In this document: piece by piece, positions 9,677-20,850 of the stretch | Layout: each line of letters begins with the position of its first letter | How positions within the stretch are numbered: the first letter of the stretch is position 1 | Assembly: GCF_001659605.2 (NCBI RefSeq) | Contig: NC_035169.2 | Span: 17,980,263-18,044,262 of the forward strand | From: Manihot esculenta | Taxonomy: Eukaryota > Streptophyta > Magnoliopsida > Malpighiales > Euphorbiaceae | Reading direction: 5' to 3' | Length of the DNA stretch: 64,000 nucleotides | Program-made: the position numbers and the translations under genes | Notes under the pieces: model-generated | Seen by the model: only the letters and a program-made list of their open reading frames with translations | Databases searched by the model: none | Told to the model about the DNA's origin: nothing

Positions 9677-10651
9677 GCATCCAACAAGAGAGCTGCAAAC
9701 AACCGCAGGAAGAACAAAAGCAGATTGCACAATTTCAGCTTGGTGCGCAGATCAGTCTTGCGCAAACAGAAGGCATTTCAGGCGCGTCTCTTCAGCTTAC
9801 ATCGCCGCCTCTTCAGCTTCCACTCCAGGTAAGTCCTGCGCAGAAAGGAAAAACTGAAACCAATTCAGCCATAGATCCAACGCAAACAGCCCATGCTCAC
9901 AAGGAACAATGACAACTATTTAAACTACGGTGAGCAAAAAAAGTCAAATAACAAGAGAATCCCAAAAATAAATGCAACTCACTATAAGTGATTCAATAAA
10001 GGTTTAAAGGGTGAGAAAAAAAAAGGGATCATAAGAGAGAGGCTTTTATGACTTTATTATCATGCTTGGTACATGTGTGAAAGAAGAAAAATAAAGAAAA
10101 AAAAATTTGTGAAATTTTATGCATGTGTGAAAAGATAAGAATAAATATGTGAAAAGTTGTACAGTGTGTGCCAACCAGAACTAGTATCAACACCTCCACA
10201 CCTATGTTGAACATTATCCTCAATGAAAAAAATTATAAAGCAAGAGAGTAACTTTCCAGGAGGTGTAGACTTGGGCAAATCCATGGCCAATAAGTGGTTT
10301 TGGCTAGCGCTAGGCAAGAAGTGATTAACTAAGAGTTGCAGCATGTTCTCCATATGCTGGATGCGAGTATAATTTTGTTCAAGTGAGCATTAACAGAGGA
10401 GTTAGGAGGAGAATCAGTTGGCGCCTCTGTTGGAGCTACTTCTAATGGTGCTGTTCCTTAGGCACGTCTGCCTGGGCTAGGGATACAAGGCGATTTCTTT
10501 GAAATACACGCTCATTGCATGGCACTACTAGTCCTGTTGGGGTCAAAGAGAAAATACAACCAACCTTGCAAAGCAACCCCTTGTCTTCTAGGACAAGCAG
10601 ATCCAGGAGGGTTAGTTCACTAGTCTGGTGCAGGTTAGTCTGCTTAGGATA
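9677..10651 (-). pseudogene. Fragment of old Athila-type element D: end of third ORF and 3' non-coding region
   Basis: On the minus strand, 10654-10442 encodes a peptide with GLLCKVG.IFSL and ERVF, matching the third ORF of element C near 59660-59750. Minus-strand sequence around 10350-10300 matches the C stretch encoding LLQLLVDHLLP. The region near 9960-10070 matches the non-coding tail of C near 60370-60470. The stretch 9677-9950 is less clear: its plus frame has no recognised domain and it may be D or an earlier insertion. D is broken at 10651 by the CACTA element. Confidence 0.75.
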
Positions 10652-10666
10652 CACTACAAAAAAACA

Positions 10667-11060
10667 GACTATCAGTGACGGATTTTTCCGTCGCTGAAAG
10701 TCAATAATCCGTCGCTGAAACTTTCAGCGACGGATTTGCGACGGACTCAAGTCCGTCGCTTAAAGTCATGTCGCTAATTTTTTCCGACGGATTACAAGTC
10801 CGTCGGAAATATTAGCGACGGCTTTCCGACGGATCTAGACTCCGTCGGAAATATTTTCGACGGCCTTTCCGACGGAAAATTCAGTCGGAAAAATTTAGCG
10901 ACGAAAAAAGTTTGTCGCTAAATCCGTCAGAAATTCCAATTTATCCGATGAACATTCCGTCGCTAATCCGTCGGAAATAATTAGCGACGGTAATTTTCCG
11001 TCGGAAATATTAACGTATTTTAAAAAATTTTCTCACAAATCCGTCGCAAATCCGTCGCTA
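10667..11060. repeat. Left subterminal repeat array of the CACTA element
   Basis: Many copies of GCGACGG and CCGTCG(C/G) occur in direct and inverted orientation, often paired so that they can fold (for example GACGGATTACAAGTCCGTC near 10795). The right array lies at 14945-15125. In En/Spm elements such repeats bind the transposon protein. Confidence 0.85.
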
Positions 11061-11349
11061 ATCTGTTAAAATTCGATCACAAAAAATAATTCCCTGTTTT
11101 TATTTACATATTCCCTGTATAATCAAATAATTTATAATTAAGAATCATATTGAATATAAATTAAATATCATTCATAATAATTATAAGTAATGTTCATAAT
11201 ACTCAATAATATTCAGAATATTTAAAATAAATTCATAATATTTAACAATGTTCATAAAATTTAAAATAAATTCATAATACTTAACAATCGTCATAAAATT
11301 TAAAATAAATCAATTATACTTAACAATGTTCATAAAACTAAAAACTAAT

Positions 11350-11775
11350 CTATGAATTTGTTGAACCATCTGATAGAGAAGTACAATCTGCAGTTGGATT
11401 ATGCGGTGAAGATCTTTTTTTGTTCTTCAATGATTTCATCTGATCTTTTATTTGCTTTTCTATCTGCACTCGCATTTGCTCTTGCATTTGCTCTTGCATT
11501 TGCTCCATGTCTTGTTTCATTTTGACCCGGTTTTGCTCTAATATTTGTTCAACCTCCTCTAAAGAAAACATAGTTTGAGAAGGTCCTCCAGGATGAGCTG
11601 ATGTGCATGAGAAAGAGGTAGTTGGAGTTCCAGATTTTGCAATATCAGAAGATCCAAAACCATAAACCCTCCCTTTACTACTTCCAGAAATTTCCATCCA
11701 CTTATTCAAATCAAAAGCAGACTGACTATCACAATTGTCATTCACATTTTCAGCAATGGCAGTCAAATAAGCTCC
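11350..11775 (-). CDS. Last exon of CACTA-linked transposase (Ptta/En/Spm plant transposase family)
   Basis: Read on the minus strand from an acceptor TTACTTAG (11783-11776), this exon continues in frame from 11995-11888 and stops at 11350. It encodes YLTAIAENVND, an RVYGFGS motif, then a glutamine/methionine-rich coiled coil (repeats of MQEQ) and a basic tail. QPTQLELF in the previous exon plus RVYG(L/F)GS here is the signature I associate with the plant Transposase_24 family. The upstream catalytic part is missing, so this is a remnant even though its splice sites look usable. Confidence 0.75.
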   Translation of the reverse strand, partial: GAYLTAIAENVNDNCDSQSAFDLNKWMEISGSSKGRVYGFGSSDIAKSGTPTTSFSCTSAHPGGPSQTMFSLEEVEQILEQNRVKMKQDMEQMQEQMQEQMRVQIEKQIKDQMKSLKNKKRSSPHNPTADCTSLSDGSTNS

Positions 11776-11887
11776 CTAAGTAAAAAAAGAAAACATAATC
11801 AACATTTCATGCACCATACACAACTAATGATAACATAACAAATAGAAAAATAATGTGATAACGATAAATAAGAAAAAACTAACTTAC

Positions 11888-11995
11888 ATCAACTCGTTGT
11901 GATTTTCCATCAATGAAAACACCTTGACTCCCCTTTTTTGTGTGAGTGGCACGAAATAGTTCAAGTTGAGTTGGTTGCCTACCTAACTTCTTTGC
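11888..11995 (-). CDS. Penultimate exon of the CACTA transposase remnant
   Basis: Minus-strand exon bounded by an acceptor TTTTTTGTAG and a donor GAT|GTAAGT. It encodes QPTQLELFRATHTKK and VFIDGKSQRVD, and joins in frame to the exon ending at 11350. No convincing exon lies immediately upstream; the next coding scrap is 12013-12186, so an internal deletion probably removed the core. Confidence 0.72.
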
Positions 11996-12012
11996 CTACA
12001 AAAAAGAAATAA

Positions 12013-12186
12013 TCACACAACACAAGTTCGAACTGATGATGATGATGATGCGTTTTCTTGTCCCCCTAATGCTGCTGGAGTGTGCTCCAGTGTTTCCTCT
12101 TGCATCTGTACTGGCTCATCTGTTTCATTCGTAGAGAGTTGCTGGCTATGTCCTCTACCTCTAGATGATACTGCTCTTCGAGGCAT
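12013..12186 (-). pseudogene. Short transposase-associated coding scrap in the CACTA element
   Basis: A minus-strand frame starts MPRRAVSSRGRGHSQ right after a good acceptor (TTTTTTCAG) and ends about 57 codons later. It is basic then acidic/serine-rich, like the N-terminal region of plant CACTA proteins. I see no recognisable domain and no clear donor linking it to 11995, so I treat it as a remnant. Confidence 0.45.
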
Positions 12187-12236
12187 CTGAAAAAATAATT
12201 GTCCATTAGTTTCAATTAACAATAAAGACAACCAAT

Positions 12237-13620
12237 ATATAAGTATTTATGAATAACCTAAAATTATATAAAATAAAATTTTTAATTCATTTTAAAATTC
12301 AGTTAGCAATGGATTCCTAGTAACTATTTGATAGCAGATATATTATAACTACTTAAACTTTTATTTAACTGAAAGTTTTATATCCACATGATAAATTATT
12401 AGTCATAGAGTTTAATATTATATGGATAACTAAGAAATTCATTTATTCAATTAGGGGTGCAATCAGTCGGTTTAGTTCAAAATCGAATCGTATTAAAAAA
12501 ATTGAAAATCGAACTATAATTTTTTAAAGATCGAACCAAATCAAATTTTTAAATAAATCGAATCAAATTAAACCGATAAAAATTAATTTGGTTCGTTCAA
12601 AAACCGATTGGTTGTACATTCCATAACTTGTGTCCAAATGAGAAGAAAACTTTCTAAATACGTTGAGAAAAATTGAGATTCTTAGATCATTTCATCCGAC
12701 AGATATTTCAACAAAATTTTAATAGGATGCTCAAACAAACCACTTATCTCAAAATGAAATCACAAAGTATTTGAGAGACAAAATTGAAATCTCTAAATGA
12801 AGCAACATTTACATTAATCATTATATCAAATAATACAATGACAGCTGGACATAAATAAAAGAACTGTGTGTGATGGACATAAATAAATGGCTGAATATTT
12901 TGTATTAGTTGCTATTAATTTATTAAACATTTAAATTAGAATTATAACATATTTAACACTTAAATTTATAAAAATTATAATAATTAAACGTAAAATAGTT
13001 ATACTAAACTATTAATAATTTATTCAAAAAACTAAAAATAAATTATATTCTAAATTTCATTAAATATACTGTGAATTTTAATAAGTTAATAAAGTTAATT
13101 AGATAAATATAACAATAAAATTTCAAATATATTTAATAATAAGTTAAATTATTTTTATTTTTTTATAGATATCAATAATATAATTAATTTATATTTAATT
13201 ATTATAATTTTTTTAAATTTAAATGTTGAATTATTATAATTTTAATTATATATTAATAAGTTAATCTAAAATAATATAAGAGTATAAGTATATAATTCTA
13301 TGATAAATTTAAGATATTAAAATTATGGATTAATTAATTATAAGAATATTTACATATATAAAATATCTATAAATTATTGAATCCATTCAATAACACATTA
13401 ATTCAATTAATTTTTTTATTGAAATAATTTAACATGCTTTCAATTCAATATAAATATAATTAGTTATTTAACATAACCAATAAAATCCTGTTTTTTATAA
13501 GTGTGTATATTATTTTTAAATTATTTTTACACTCATCATTCACTAATTATTTTTAAAATCCTGTTAAATTATTTAAAAATAATTTCATTAAATCCTGTTG
13601 AAATCCTGTTGAAATAATAA
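12237..13620. other. AT-rich interior of the CACTA element, no gene seen
   Basis: Very AT-rich sequence without a supported ORF. The part at 12450-12610 (GGGGTGCAATCAGTCGGTTT and an inverted partner near AAACCGATTGGTTG) looks like a small non-autonomous DNA element of the kind common in plants, but I cannot fix its ends. The rest shows short A/T runs only. Confidence 0.5.
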
Positions 13621-13669
13621 AATAATATAAGTGTGTGTGTGCTGTGATGAGTGAATAAAATCCACTTAC

Positions 13670-13917
13670 CTGGAGTGGATGTTAATGCCATGAGCAAAAT
13701 TTGCATTTGATGGCTCCATTGAAAATGCTGGGCCAGATGAACCTGGCCTGACATTTGATTGAGCTGCTAGATTGGGGTTTGACAAGGGTCTGAACCCAGG
13801 TGGGACATGTATTGGACCAATTTGAGATCCAGACCCAGCCCCAACAATCCCACCTCCTCTATGAATGAAATATGGTGCTGACCCACTAGCTAATGCCATG
13901 GCTTCTCTTCCATCCAT
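13670..13917 (-). pseudogene. Captured first exon of an AHL (AT-hook nuclear-localized) type gene
   Basis: On the minus strand an ATG at 13917 opens an 82-codon exon that ends in a textbook donor CAG|GTAAGT at 13670. It reads MDGREAMALASGSAPYFIHR, then a glycine-rich stretch, PPGFRPLSNPN and HGINI. From memory this matches the N-terminus of plant AHL proteins, before their AT-hooks; no AT-hook or PPC/DUF296 domain follows, so only the first exon was taken. The sequence upstream (13918-14400) is less AT-rich than the interior and may be captured 5' UTR or promoter. It is inside the CACTA TIRs, so it travels with the transposon. The identification rests on motif memory, not on a search. Confidence 0.62.
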
Positions 13918-14529
13918 GCATTTACTAAGAGCTACAGTGCAAGATCACAACAGCAAAACTTCACCCCTTTCTTACTTTCTCTTCCTGGCTTGGCTAAAGC
14001 TAGTGTATTTAGAGCCCTTTAAGCCTAACCTCTAAACTGAATCATAGGTTACAAAAATTAAATAGAAAAAAAAAAAAGGAAATTCATGAAAGGGGTTTTG
14101 CAAGGGTTTTTCTCTAAATAGAGGAAATATATAAAAACAAGAAAAATTTAATATCCTTCATTCAAAGGATTGAAAAGGGAGAAGGAAATAAAAACCCCTT
14201 TAGCCCTAAACCTTCAACAAAATATGAACACAGGGAAATTTCAGAAAAAGGTTTTTACAGGGTTTTTGTGCTTGAAAACAGGATCAAAACAACCCAACTA
14301 GAAATTCAACCTAAACCCACTAAAATAAAGAAAGAAAATGATGTTAAACAGGAAGCAGCTTCACCTTCAACATCACATACTGTACTAGGAGAGAGAGGAG
14401 TAAAATGAATTGAAAATATGCAAAGTACTCAACCCCTACAATATACCAAAGTACTCAACCCCTACAATAGATGTCTCATCACATATTGTACCAGGATTGG
14501 GGAGTATTTTTACACACACACTTACTTGG

Positions 14530-14880
14530 AGTGGCGGCAGCTGCAGCAGCGGGTGGCAACGGCGGCGACGGCGAGAGGACAGCGACGGCGAGGCGAAGGC
14601 AACGCGCGACACCAACGGGATCAGCAGCGACAGCGACGGCGAGGGGACAGTGACGGCGAGTCGAAGGCAACACGCGACACCCACGGGAACAGCAACGACG
14701 CCGACGGCGAGGGACTATGCGACACCCACGGGAACAGCAGGAAAATCAGCAACAACAGCGACGGAAGGGCGACAGCCACTAGCGACAGCGACGGGAACAG
14801 CGGCGGCGGCGAAGGCGGCAGCGGCGAGAGTGGCAAGAAGCATGAATGGGCGCTGAGAGGCAGAGAAGAGAGGAAAGGGT
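14530..14880. repeat. GC-rich degenerate GCGACGGCGA repeat near the 5' end of the CACTA element
   Basis: A sharp GC-rich island made of imperfect GCGACGGCGAGG and CACCCACGGGAACAGCA units in an AT-rich element. Several frames stay open by composition only. Its place, just inside the end from which the minus-strand genes would be transcribed, parallels the GC-rich downstream control region of maize Spm. I therefore infer a promoter/first-exon region. Confidence 0.6.
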
Positions 14881-15142
14881 GGCTGAAATTAAAAGAGAGA
14901 TGAAAAGAAAATTAGGTTTTTTGCTTTTATATTGTTTGCTTTTTCTGACGGATTAGCGACGGAATAAATTCCGTCGCTAATATTTTAAAAATCCGTCTCT
15001 AATCCGTCGCTAATCCGTCAGAAAATTAAACATAAAGTATTCGTCGCTGATCCGTCGCTAATTCCGTCGCTAAAATTTTTTTTTCCGACGGAAGTTACTT
15101 CCGTCGCTAAATCTGTCACTGATACCTTGTTTTTTTGTAGTG

Positions 15143-15478
15143 ATAAAAAAGATGCAGATTAACAGTTAGTAAAGTTATCAAGGGCCAAGAATGAGTGGGC
15201 GATGATAGGATAAGACTCTAGAAATCTGGGTAGCAAGCCAGAAGCCAAAGTTGAGCTTGCGCCCATACACCATGCACCAAAGGAAAAAGAGTTCAGTTTT
15301 TGTTAAAATATTTGATGCATCTTTGCCTCCAGAAAAAGTGTAAGCTAAAAATCTGTGCATGTATTTTAAACATGGATTGCGCAAAAATAAAACTTTTGAC
15401 TTATTGGGATAATACACATAAGGAGGATTATCATAAAGATCAGCATAAGCGTTAGTAGCATCAAAATCAGAAGGAAAA
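15143..15478 (-). pseudogene. Fragment of old Athila-type element D: third-ORF middle
   Basis: The minus strand encodes a stretch with NAYADLYDNPP, LKYMHRFLAYTFS and NILTKTEL, closely parallel to the third ORF of element C (around 59290-59460). It continues into D sequence after the CACTA insertion on one side and after solo LTR 1 on the other. Confidence 0.85.
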
Positions 15479-18400
15479 TGTAATACCCGGCTAGACTTTG
15501 GTATCGGAATTCCTACCGTCCGGTGGAATCTCGGATGTCGGAGACCTCTAGAAGGGTAAAACCATGTTTTCATAAAATATTTTAATGTGTTTTATGGTTT
15601 TAAGCAAGATGGAAATGAGTTTTTGCATGAAAACAACCTTGAAGGAAAACCCAAGTTCGGCCGCCGAACATGCATGCACTTCGGGAGTGCTTTAGGCCCC
15701 TGAAAGCATTAAGTGAGGGAAGTCCAGGTTCGGCCGCCGAACCTCAAGTTCGGCCGCCGAACATGGCATGCATGCGGAGGCACGTTCGGCCCCTGAACGT
15801 GGCCTGGCCAGCCACCTATAAAGGGGTCCCTTAGCCAAAAACGGGTGAGCTTTTCTCCCATTATCGGCCAAGGTGAGCTCTCCACCGCCCCTCACCGATT
15901 TTGAGTTTCTTCCTTCAAATCTTTCAAGATTTTCACAAGTTTTCGCTTTGTTTTGAAGATTGTGAGCTTTTGAGCAAGTTTTGGAGCTTGGAGGTTCAAG
16001 GAGCTCTCTCTCTCCCATCTCCGAGCTAGGGTCGTTTTCCTCTCGATCTTCAAGAGGTAAGGGCCGATCTTGAGCTCACTATATGTTTTTAACAAGTTTT
16101 AAGTTGATTCTTGAAGCAGAAATGCATGTGTAGGGTTTTATGAGTTTATGGGTTTACTGTGCATGTGTGGACAATGTGGCTTGGATATGCATGTTTGATG
16201 TGTTGTAGTTGGGGTTTAGGATAGTTTGAAGCCCCTAGGAGCTTATGTATGTGTTTATGCATGTTTTGGTTGAGTGGAATGCTTGATTGAAGGTTTTGGG
16301 AGGCAAATGTGCATGAGGAGCCAAGTTTCTGCCCTTCTGGCAGAAACCAGGTTCGGCAGCCGAAGGACTTTCGGCCGCAGAACCTGCCTGGGAGGCAAGC
16401 CTTTCGGCTACCGAAGCCTGCCCCCGAAAGAGGACTTTCGTCTCTGGAGGGCAGATTCGGCCGCCGAAAGTGCCGCCGAACATGCATGAGTTTCGCCTCT
16501 GTCTGGGAGTTTCGGCCGCCGAAGGTGCCGCCGAACCTGCCTGACTTTCGGCTCTGGAGGGACTTTCGGCCGCCGAACCTGCCGCCGAAAGTGCCCTGTT
16601 CAGCCTTCCTTTGCATGTTTTGCATGATTTGTTTTGAGGTGTTTTAAGGGGTTTTGGGGGATGTTTTTAGAGATATGTTCTAGTTGTTTGGTCCCTCATT
16701 TGAGTCCACCTGTGTAGGTTCGAACCCGAGGAACCGAGGACCCCAGCAGTGAGTCAGCTGCTTCAGTTTTTGTCAGAGCTAGTGAGGTGAGTAGAATAAA
16801 CCTTTACGTTTAAAGCAAATAAATTATAAAGTTTTGAGCATATTCATGCATCATGAATGCCATGCGATATCCTAGGTTGTTTGCATTAGAATTCACGAAT
16901 ATGTTGCATTGCATTTATAATGTTGATGTGGATTGGTTATTGGATGATCCATGTAATACCCGGCTAAATTAGGCATCGGAATTCTTACCGTCCGGTGGAA
17001 TTCGTAGATGTCAGAGATTTCTAGAAGGGTAATAGAAAGGTTTTCTAAAATATTTTTAAGTATTTTTAAGGTTTAGTATCAAATAGGATTGAGTTTTGAA
17101 GAGAAAAGACTATGGGGACATTTGCCAGGTTCGGCCGCCGAAGGTAATGTTCGGCCGCCGAAAGTGCTTTAAGTTCGGCCCCCGAAAGCTGAAGTTCGGC
17201 CCCCGAATGTTGCATGGTTTTGCATGCGATTCGGCTGCCGAAGCTGATGTGGTCAGCCAGCTATCACGCGTTCCTCGGTCGGTGAAATGGACATGTGTTG
17301 CTTCCAAATCATAGACAGACGGTGAGGCCACGTCTCCCATGAGTCATTCTTGTGTTTTTATTACCCCATGCACAGGTTTGGTGCCTTTCAAGTGGTTTTG
17401 AAGGTTTTGAGTAAAAAGGAGAGTTTTGGTGGTTTGGTGAAGGTGAAGACGTGTTGCTCCATAGTTCAACGTTCAGGTTGTTCCTCTCCTGATTACAAGA
17501 GGTAAGGGAAGGTTTTGAACTTGTTTTAATGTTTTACAAGAGTTTTTGTGGAGGTTAAGGGTAGAGTTGCATATATAGGGTTTAAAGTATGTTTTTGATG
17601 AAAGCTTGTTTATGTGTTATGATATGTTGTTTGTTGGGGTTTTTAGGTAGTTTTGGACCCCTTTGAGCATATACTCTAGTATATGTGTGTGGAGGAGTTG
17701 AAGTATGCATGTTTTGAGAGGTTGAAGGGATTGAGGAGCTGGGTTGCGGGCGAAGCTGAGTTCTGGATGAACTCAGGTTCGGCAGCCGAAGGTGCATTCG
17801 GCCGTCGAACCCCTTGAGAGGTGGCTTTGGCTGCCACAGTTCACCCCCGAGCATTTTGAAGTTCGGCTCTGGAAGGGGGATTCGACCGCCGAAGGTGCTG
17901 CCGAAGGTTAGAGACTTTCGTCTCTGGAGTGTGTTTTGGCCCCCGAACCTTGCCCCCGAAAGGGTTCGGCCGCTGAAAGTGGAGATTCGGCCGCCGAAGG
18001 TACTTGAGTTTCGGCTCTGGATAGGACATTCGGCCGCCGAACCTGCCGCCGAAAGTGTTCTGTCCAGCCTTCTTTTGCATGCTTTGTGTGATTGTTCTAG
18101 GATCTTTTAGAGGGGTTTTGGGGAGTTGTTTATGAATTATTCAGAGTACGTTTGACACCTCATTCGAGTCCATTTGTGTAGGATTAGACCCGAGGGATCG
18201 AGGAGGTCACCAAAGTTAGATGTTGCAGAGTCAGTCAGTTTCTGCTTGAGGAGCAGAGGTGAGTAGAACTAAACTTAATCTTTTATACTGAGAAAACAGA
18301 ATGCTTTAGCATAGTTCATGCATCATGGATGTCATGATATGTATTAGGGTGATTGCATTAGAATCACGAATATGGTGCATTGCATTATCACTGTTAATGG

Positions 18401-20026
18401 GGATTGGACCAAGGCGACATCAATAGCCCGTCGAGGGAGTTTTGAGGTCATGTCTAATCCAAGATGTGGAATGTTTGTATTGTGATGCATTTCATGAAAG
18501 AGTGTATTTAATGAACTGTTTTCAGTGTTTCTACTCACTGGGCTTTAGAAGCTCATCCCTTTCCCTTAACCCTAGTTTTGCAGGGTCAGAGTTAGCTGGG
18601 AAAGTCAGAGGCAGCAGAGTGATGACTCCAGTATTGCATGTGTAATAGAGTAATGGACATGATGTAAATTAAAGAGATATTTGTTACAGATGTAATAGAT
18701 AGTAAGTGAGTATGCTTATGGGTTAGTATGTGCTTTGTCTAATGTATGTTTAGTCCCTTATGTATACATGTATCCTGTTTTACGTTTTTTGATGAGAAAT
18801 GGATCAAACCAGGCTTAATAGATGTTGTGTTTCGAAAACTCTAGTAAAATATATAACTGTGAGGGAAGACAAGGTTTGATTCCCTTGACCCAAGACCAGG
18901 CTATGAGGGAAGACTGGATTTGATTCCCGTGACCTAAGATCAGACCGTAAGGGAAGACCGGGTTTGATTCCCGTGACTCTACGGACAGGATTACTGGTGT
19001 GTAAGCCCTGGGGGCTATTTCAGATTGGTATATCTGAGTGTTTTAAGGTTAAGTCTGGTAGTTTTGAAAGAAAAGTTTTACAGCTGTCTGTTGTTGTCGG
19101 ATCATGTATGGGATTTTGATAGATACTTGGAGTTCAGTCTAGGCTTGCTACGGGTCCCGGCGGCCTTAAGCCGATCTGGATCCTAGCGCCGAGCAGTTTG
19201 GGCCGTTACAGAGGGGTATCGGTTTCCGGGCTGTTACAATCCCTTAGTCCTCGTATGATGATACGGCATGATACGATATGGAAGTCCAGGTTGTACCCAT
19301 TCTACGTCCCTGGCACATTGGAATGTTATGATAAGTTATGTTAAGAGAAAGACCGGTTGACCCATTCTACATCCCGGCACTTTGGAATGTAGAGGACTAT
19401 TGGTGACAATACCATCCGTGATGTGATTTGTCTGTGATGTGTTGCATTCCATTATGGCATATGATTTAAATGTTTTTATTATTCTGCTCACTGGGCTCTA
19501 GTAGCTCACCCCTCTCCCTAATCCCCCAGGTTTGTAGGTACGGGCTAGGCAGAGAAGTCAAGATGAATGAAGTCCTATGTATGTAATAGTTAGAATGTAG
19601 ACATGATAAATTGTAAAATGTTGTAAAGTTTTGAATAGTTATATCATGTAAATGTTGATATTGAGATTGAGGTTTAGAGATTGTGCTTGACCGAGTTTGT
19701 ATCGTTATCCCCTTTGATACATGATCTATAAAATGTTTTATGAGGTTTATGTTCCACCAAGCTTGTGTATGATGAGATGCCCCATTGGAGCATTTGATGA
19801 GAGCTCCAGTGTGGGGTTTATGTTTATGTTTATGTATATGTTTATGTACATGCACAGGTTGAGCTTGGTAAAAGGAAAGAAAAGTTCAAATTTTTATGTA
19901 TATTGTTGATCATGTATGGGATTACATAGGTTTTCAGGATGTATGTTAGGCTTGCTACGGGTCCCGGCGGCCTTAAGCTGATCTGGATCCTAGCGCCGGT
20001 AGCCTTCCAATTTTCGGGTCGTTACA
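15479..20026 (+). mobile_element. Solo LTR 1 (Tekay-type), split by a nested solo LTR
   Basis: It begins TGTAATACCCGG and ends CGTTACA at 20026. GAAAA flanks both ends (15474-15478 and 20027-20031), a perfect 5-bp target duplication, so this is a solo LTR left by recombination rather than a fragment. Its own sequence is 15479-16951 plus 19239-20026, about 2.26 kb. It has a TATA box at 15817-15823, palindrome clusters at about 15657-15800 and 16350-16600, donor-like AGGTAAG near 16056, and two minisatellite units at about 19280-19400. Confidence 0.93.
16952..19238 (+). mobile_element. Solo LTR 2, nested in solo LTR 1
   Basis: It begins TGTAATACCCGG and ends CTGTTACA. Flanks are ATCCA (16947-16951) and ATCCC (19239-19243), a target duplication with one change. 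It belongs to the same subfamily as the LTRs of element B: both share GGCCACGTCTCCCATGA and an end with two tandem GTTACA motifs (19205-19210 and 19233-19238). No TATAAA is obvious. A three-copy repeat of about 45 bp (GGGAAGAC..GGTTTGATTCCC) lies at 18861-18978. Confidence 0.88.
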
Positions 20027-20850
20027 GAAAATCACAAGTAAGAACTTGGGGGGTCAAAACCAATGCAGAATTAAACTCAGCCATAAACATACAAAAACAG
20101 TGTCCTAATAGTTGAAAACTAACAATTTCTGACGTGTGGACAGTAAGCAAGCAAACTTTTCAAAGAAGAAGGTGCAATAAAATTAATGGAAAAGCTCAAT
20201 GAAAACATGCATGCGCAAGTGAATGAATATGTTCCAACCAATACCATTGATGAGAGTTGCCACCTCTTCCCGAATACCTAGTGCATGCAATGTGTCAAGG
20301 TGTAGAAGCTTACCTGGTATGTATGGGAGAGAGTAGATAACGTGGTACTTGGTGTGTTCAGTTTGCTTGTTAAAAACCTGAGTTTTTGAGGATGACTTGA
20401 AGTCAGTGACTTGGGCAAATCTTAGCTGGGATTGGGGGTGTTATGGTTCTTAGAAGATATAGTTAGCCTGCTGGTAGAAAAATTGATGCGACGCTGAGTG
20501 TTAGGGTGCTGGGATGATAATGTTGGGGCAGGACGCTTCTATCCACGAGGGAATGAAAGAGAAGGTGATGGTAACGATATTTCCTAGCATGTTTCTGTGC
20601 TATTGGCCTATGGTGTAGAATGTGGTGTCGTAGGTGATGTTCGCGGCTAGTGACGATAGGTGCTGGTGATAGGCAGTTGCGGCGATGTAGTTTGCAAGGG
20701 TGGTACAACTAATGACTCAATTTCGGTGGTGAAGTCTGCGGTGGGTGGAGGGTTGACGATAGGCTTATCATCGTTGTTAGTGGGTTCTCACACCAGTTTA
20801 GGGAGGCCTAGGTAGCACCAGAGGGCAGGTCCAATAGTGGCCACCATCTT
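20027..20850 (-). pseudogene. Fragment of old Athila-type element D: third-ORF N-terminal part
   Basis: On the minus strand, 20325-20245 reads like GKLLHLDTLHALGI and NGIGWN, parallel to GKYIHLGTLEVL and SAIGWD in element C (58980-59060). Stops and frameshifts break it. The part at 20450-20830 has no clear match and would correspond to the variable N-terminus or the spacer after pol. Confidence 0.7.

Larger units (their letters stand above)
10652..15142 (-). mobile_element. CACTA (En/Spm-type) DNA transposon, non-autonomous, 4491 bp
   Basis: The ends are perfect 15-bp inverted repeats CACTACAAAAAAACA (10652-10666 and complement at 15128-15142). The 3-bp direct repeat ATA flanks both ends (10649-10651 and 15143-15145), the size expected for CACTA. 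Both subterminal regions are packed with GCGACGG / TCCGTCGCTAA repeats in both orientations (10670-11060 and 14945-15125), the usual transposase-binding arrangement. Remnant genes read on the minus strand. It carries only the 3' end of a transposase and a captured host-gene segment, so it needs a transposase in trans. The insertion splits the third ORF of element D. Confidence 0.95.

Noticed and set aside
9553..9912. 119-codon plus frame after the old LTR remnant
   Set aside because: It starts inside the LTR remnant and runs into sequence without any recognised motif; glutamine-rich composition alone is not enough.
14410..14903. Overlapping 148- and 161-codon plus frames in the GC-rich island
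   Set aside because: All frames are open because of the degenerate GCGACGG repeat. Proteins are low complexity and no coding signature is seen on either strand.
15479..20026. Possible full-length retrotransposon 15479-20026 using LTR-like starts at 15479 and 16952
   Set aside because: Both starts belong to separate LTRs with their own target duplications. There is no primer site, coding region or polypurine tract between them.
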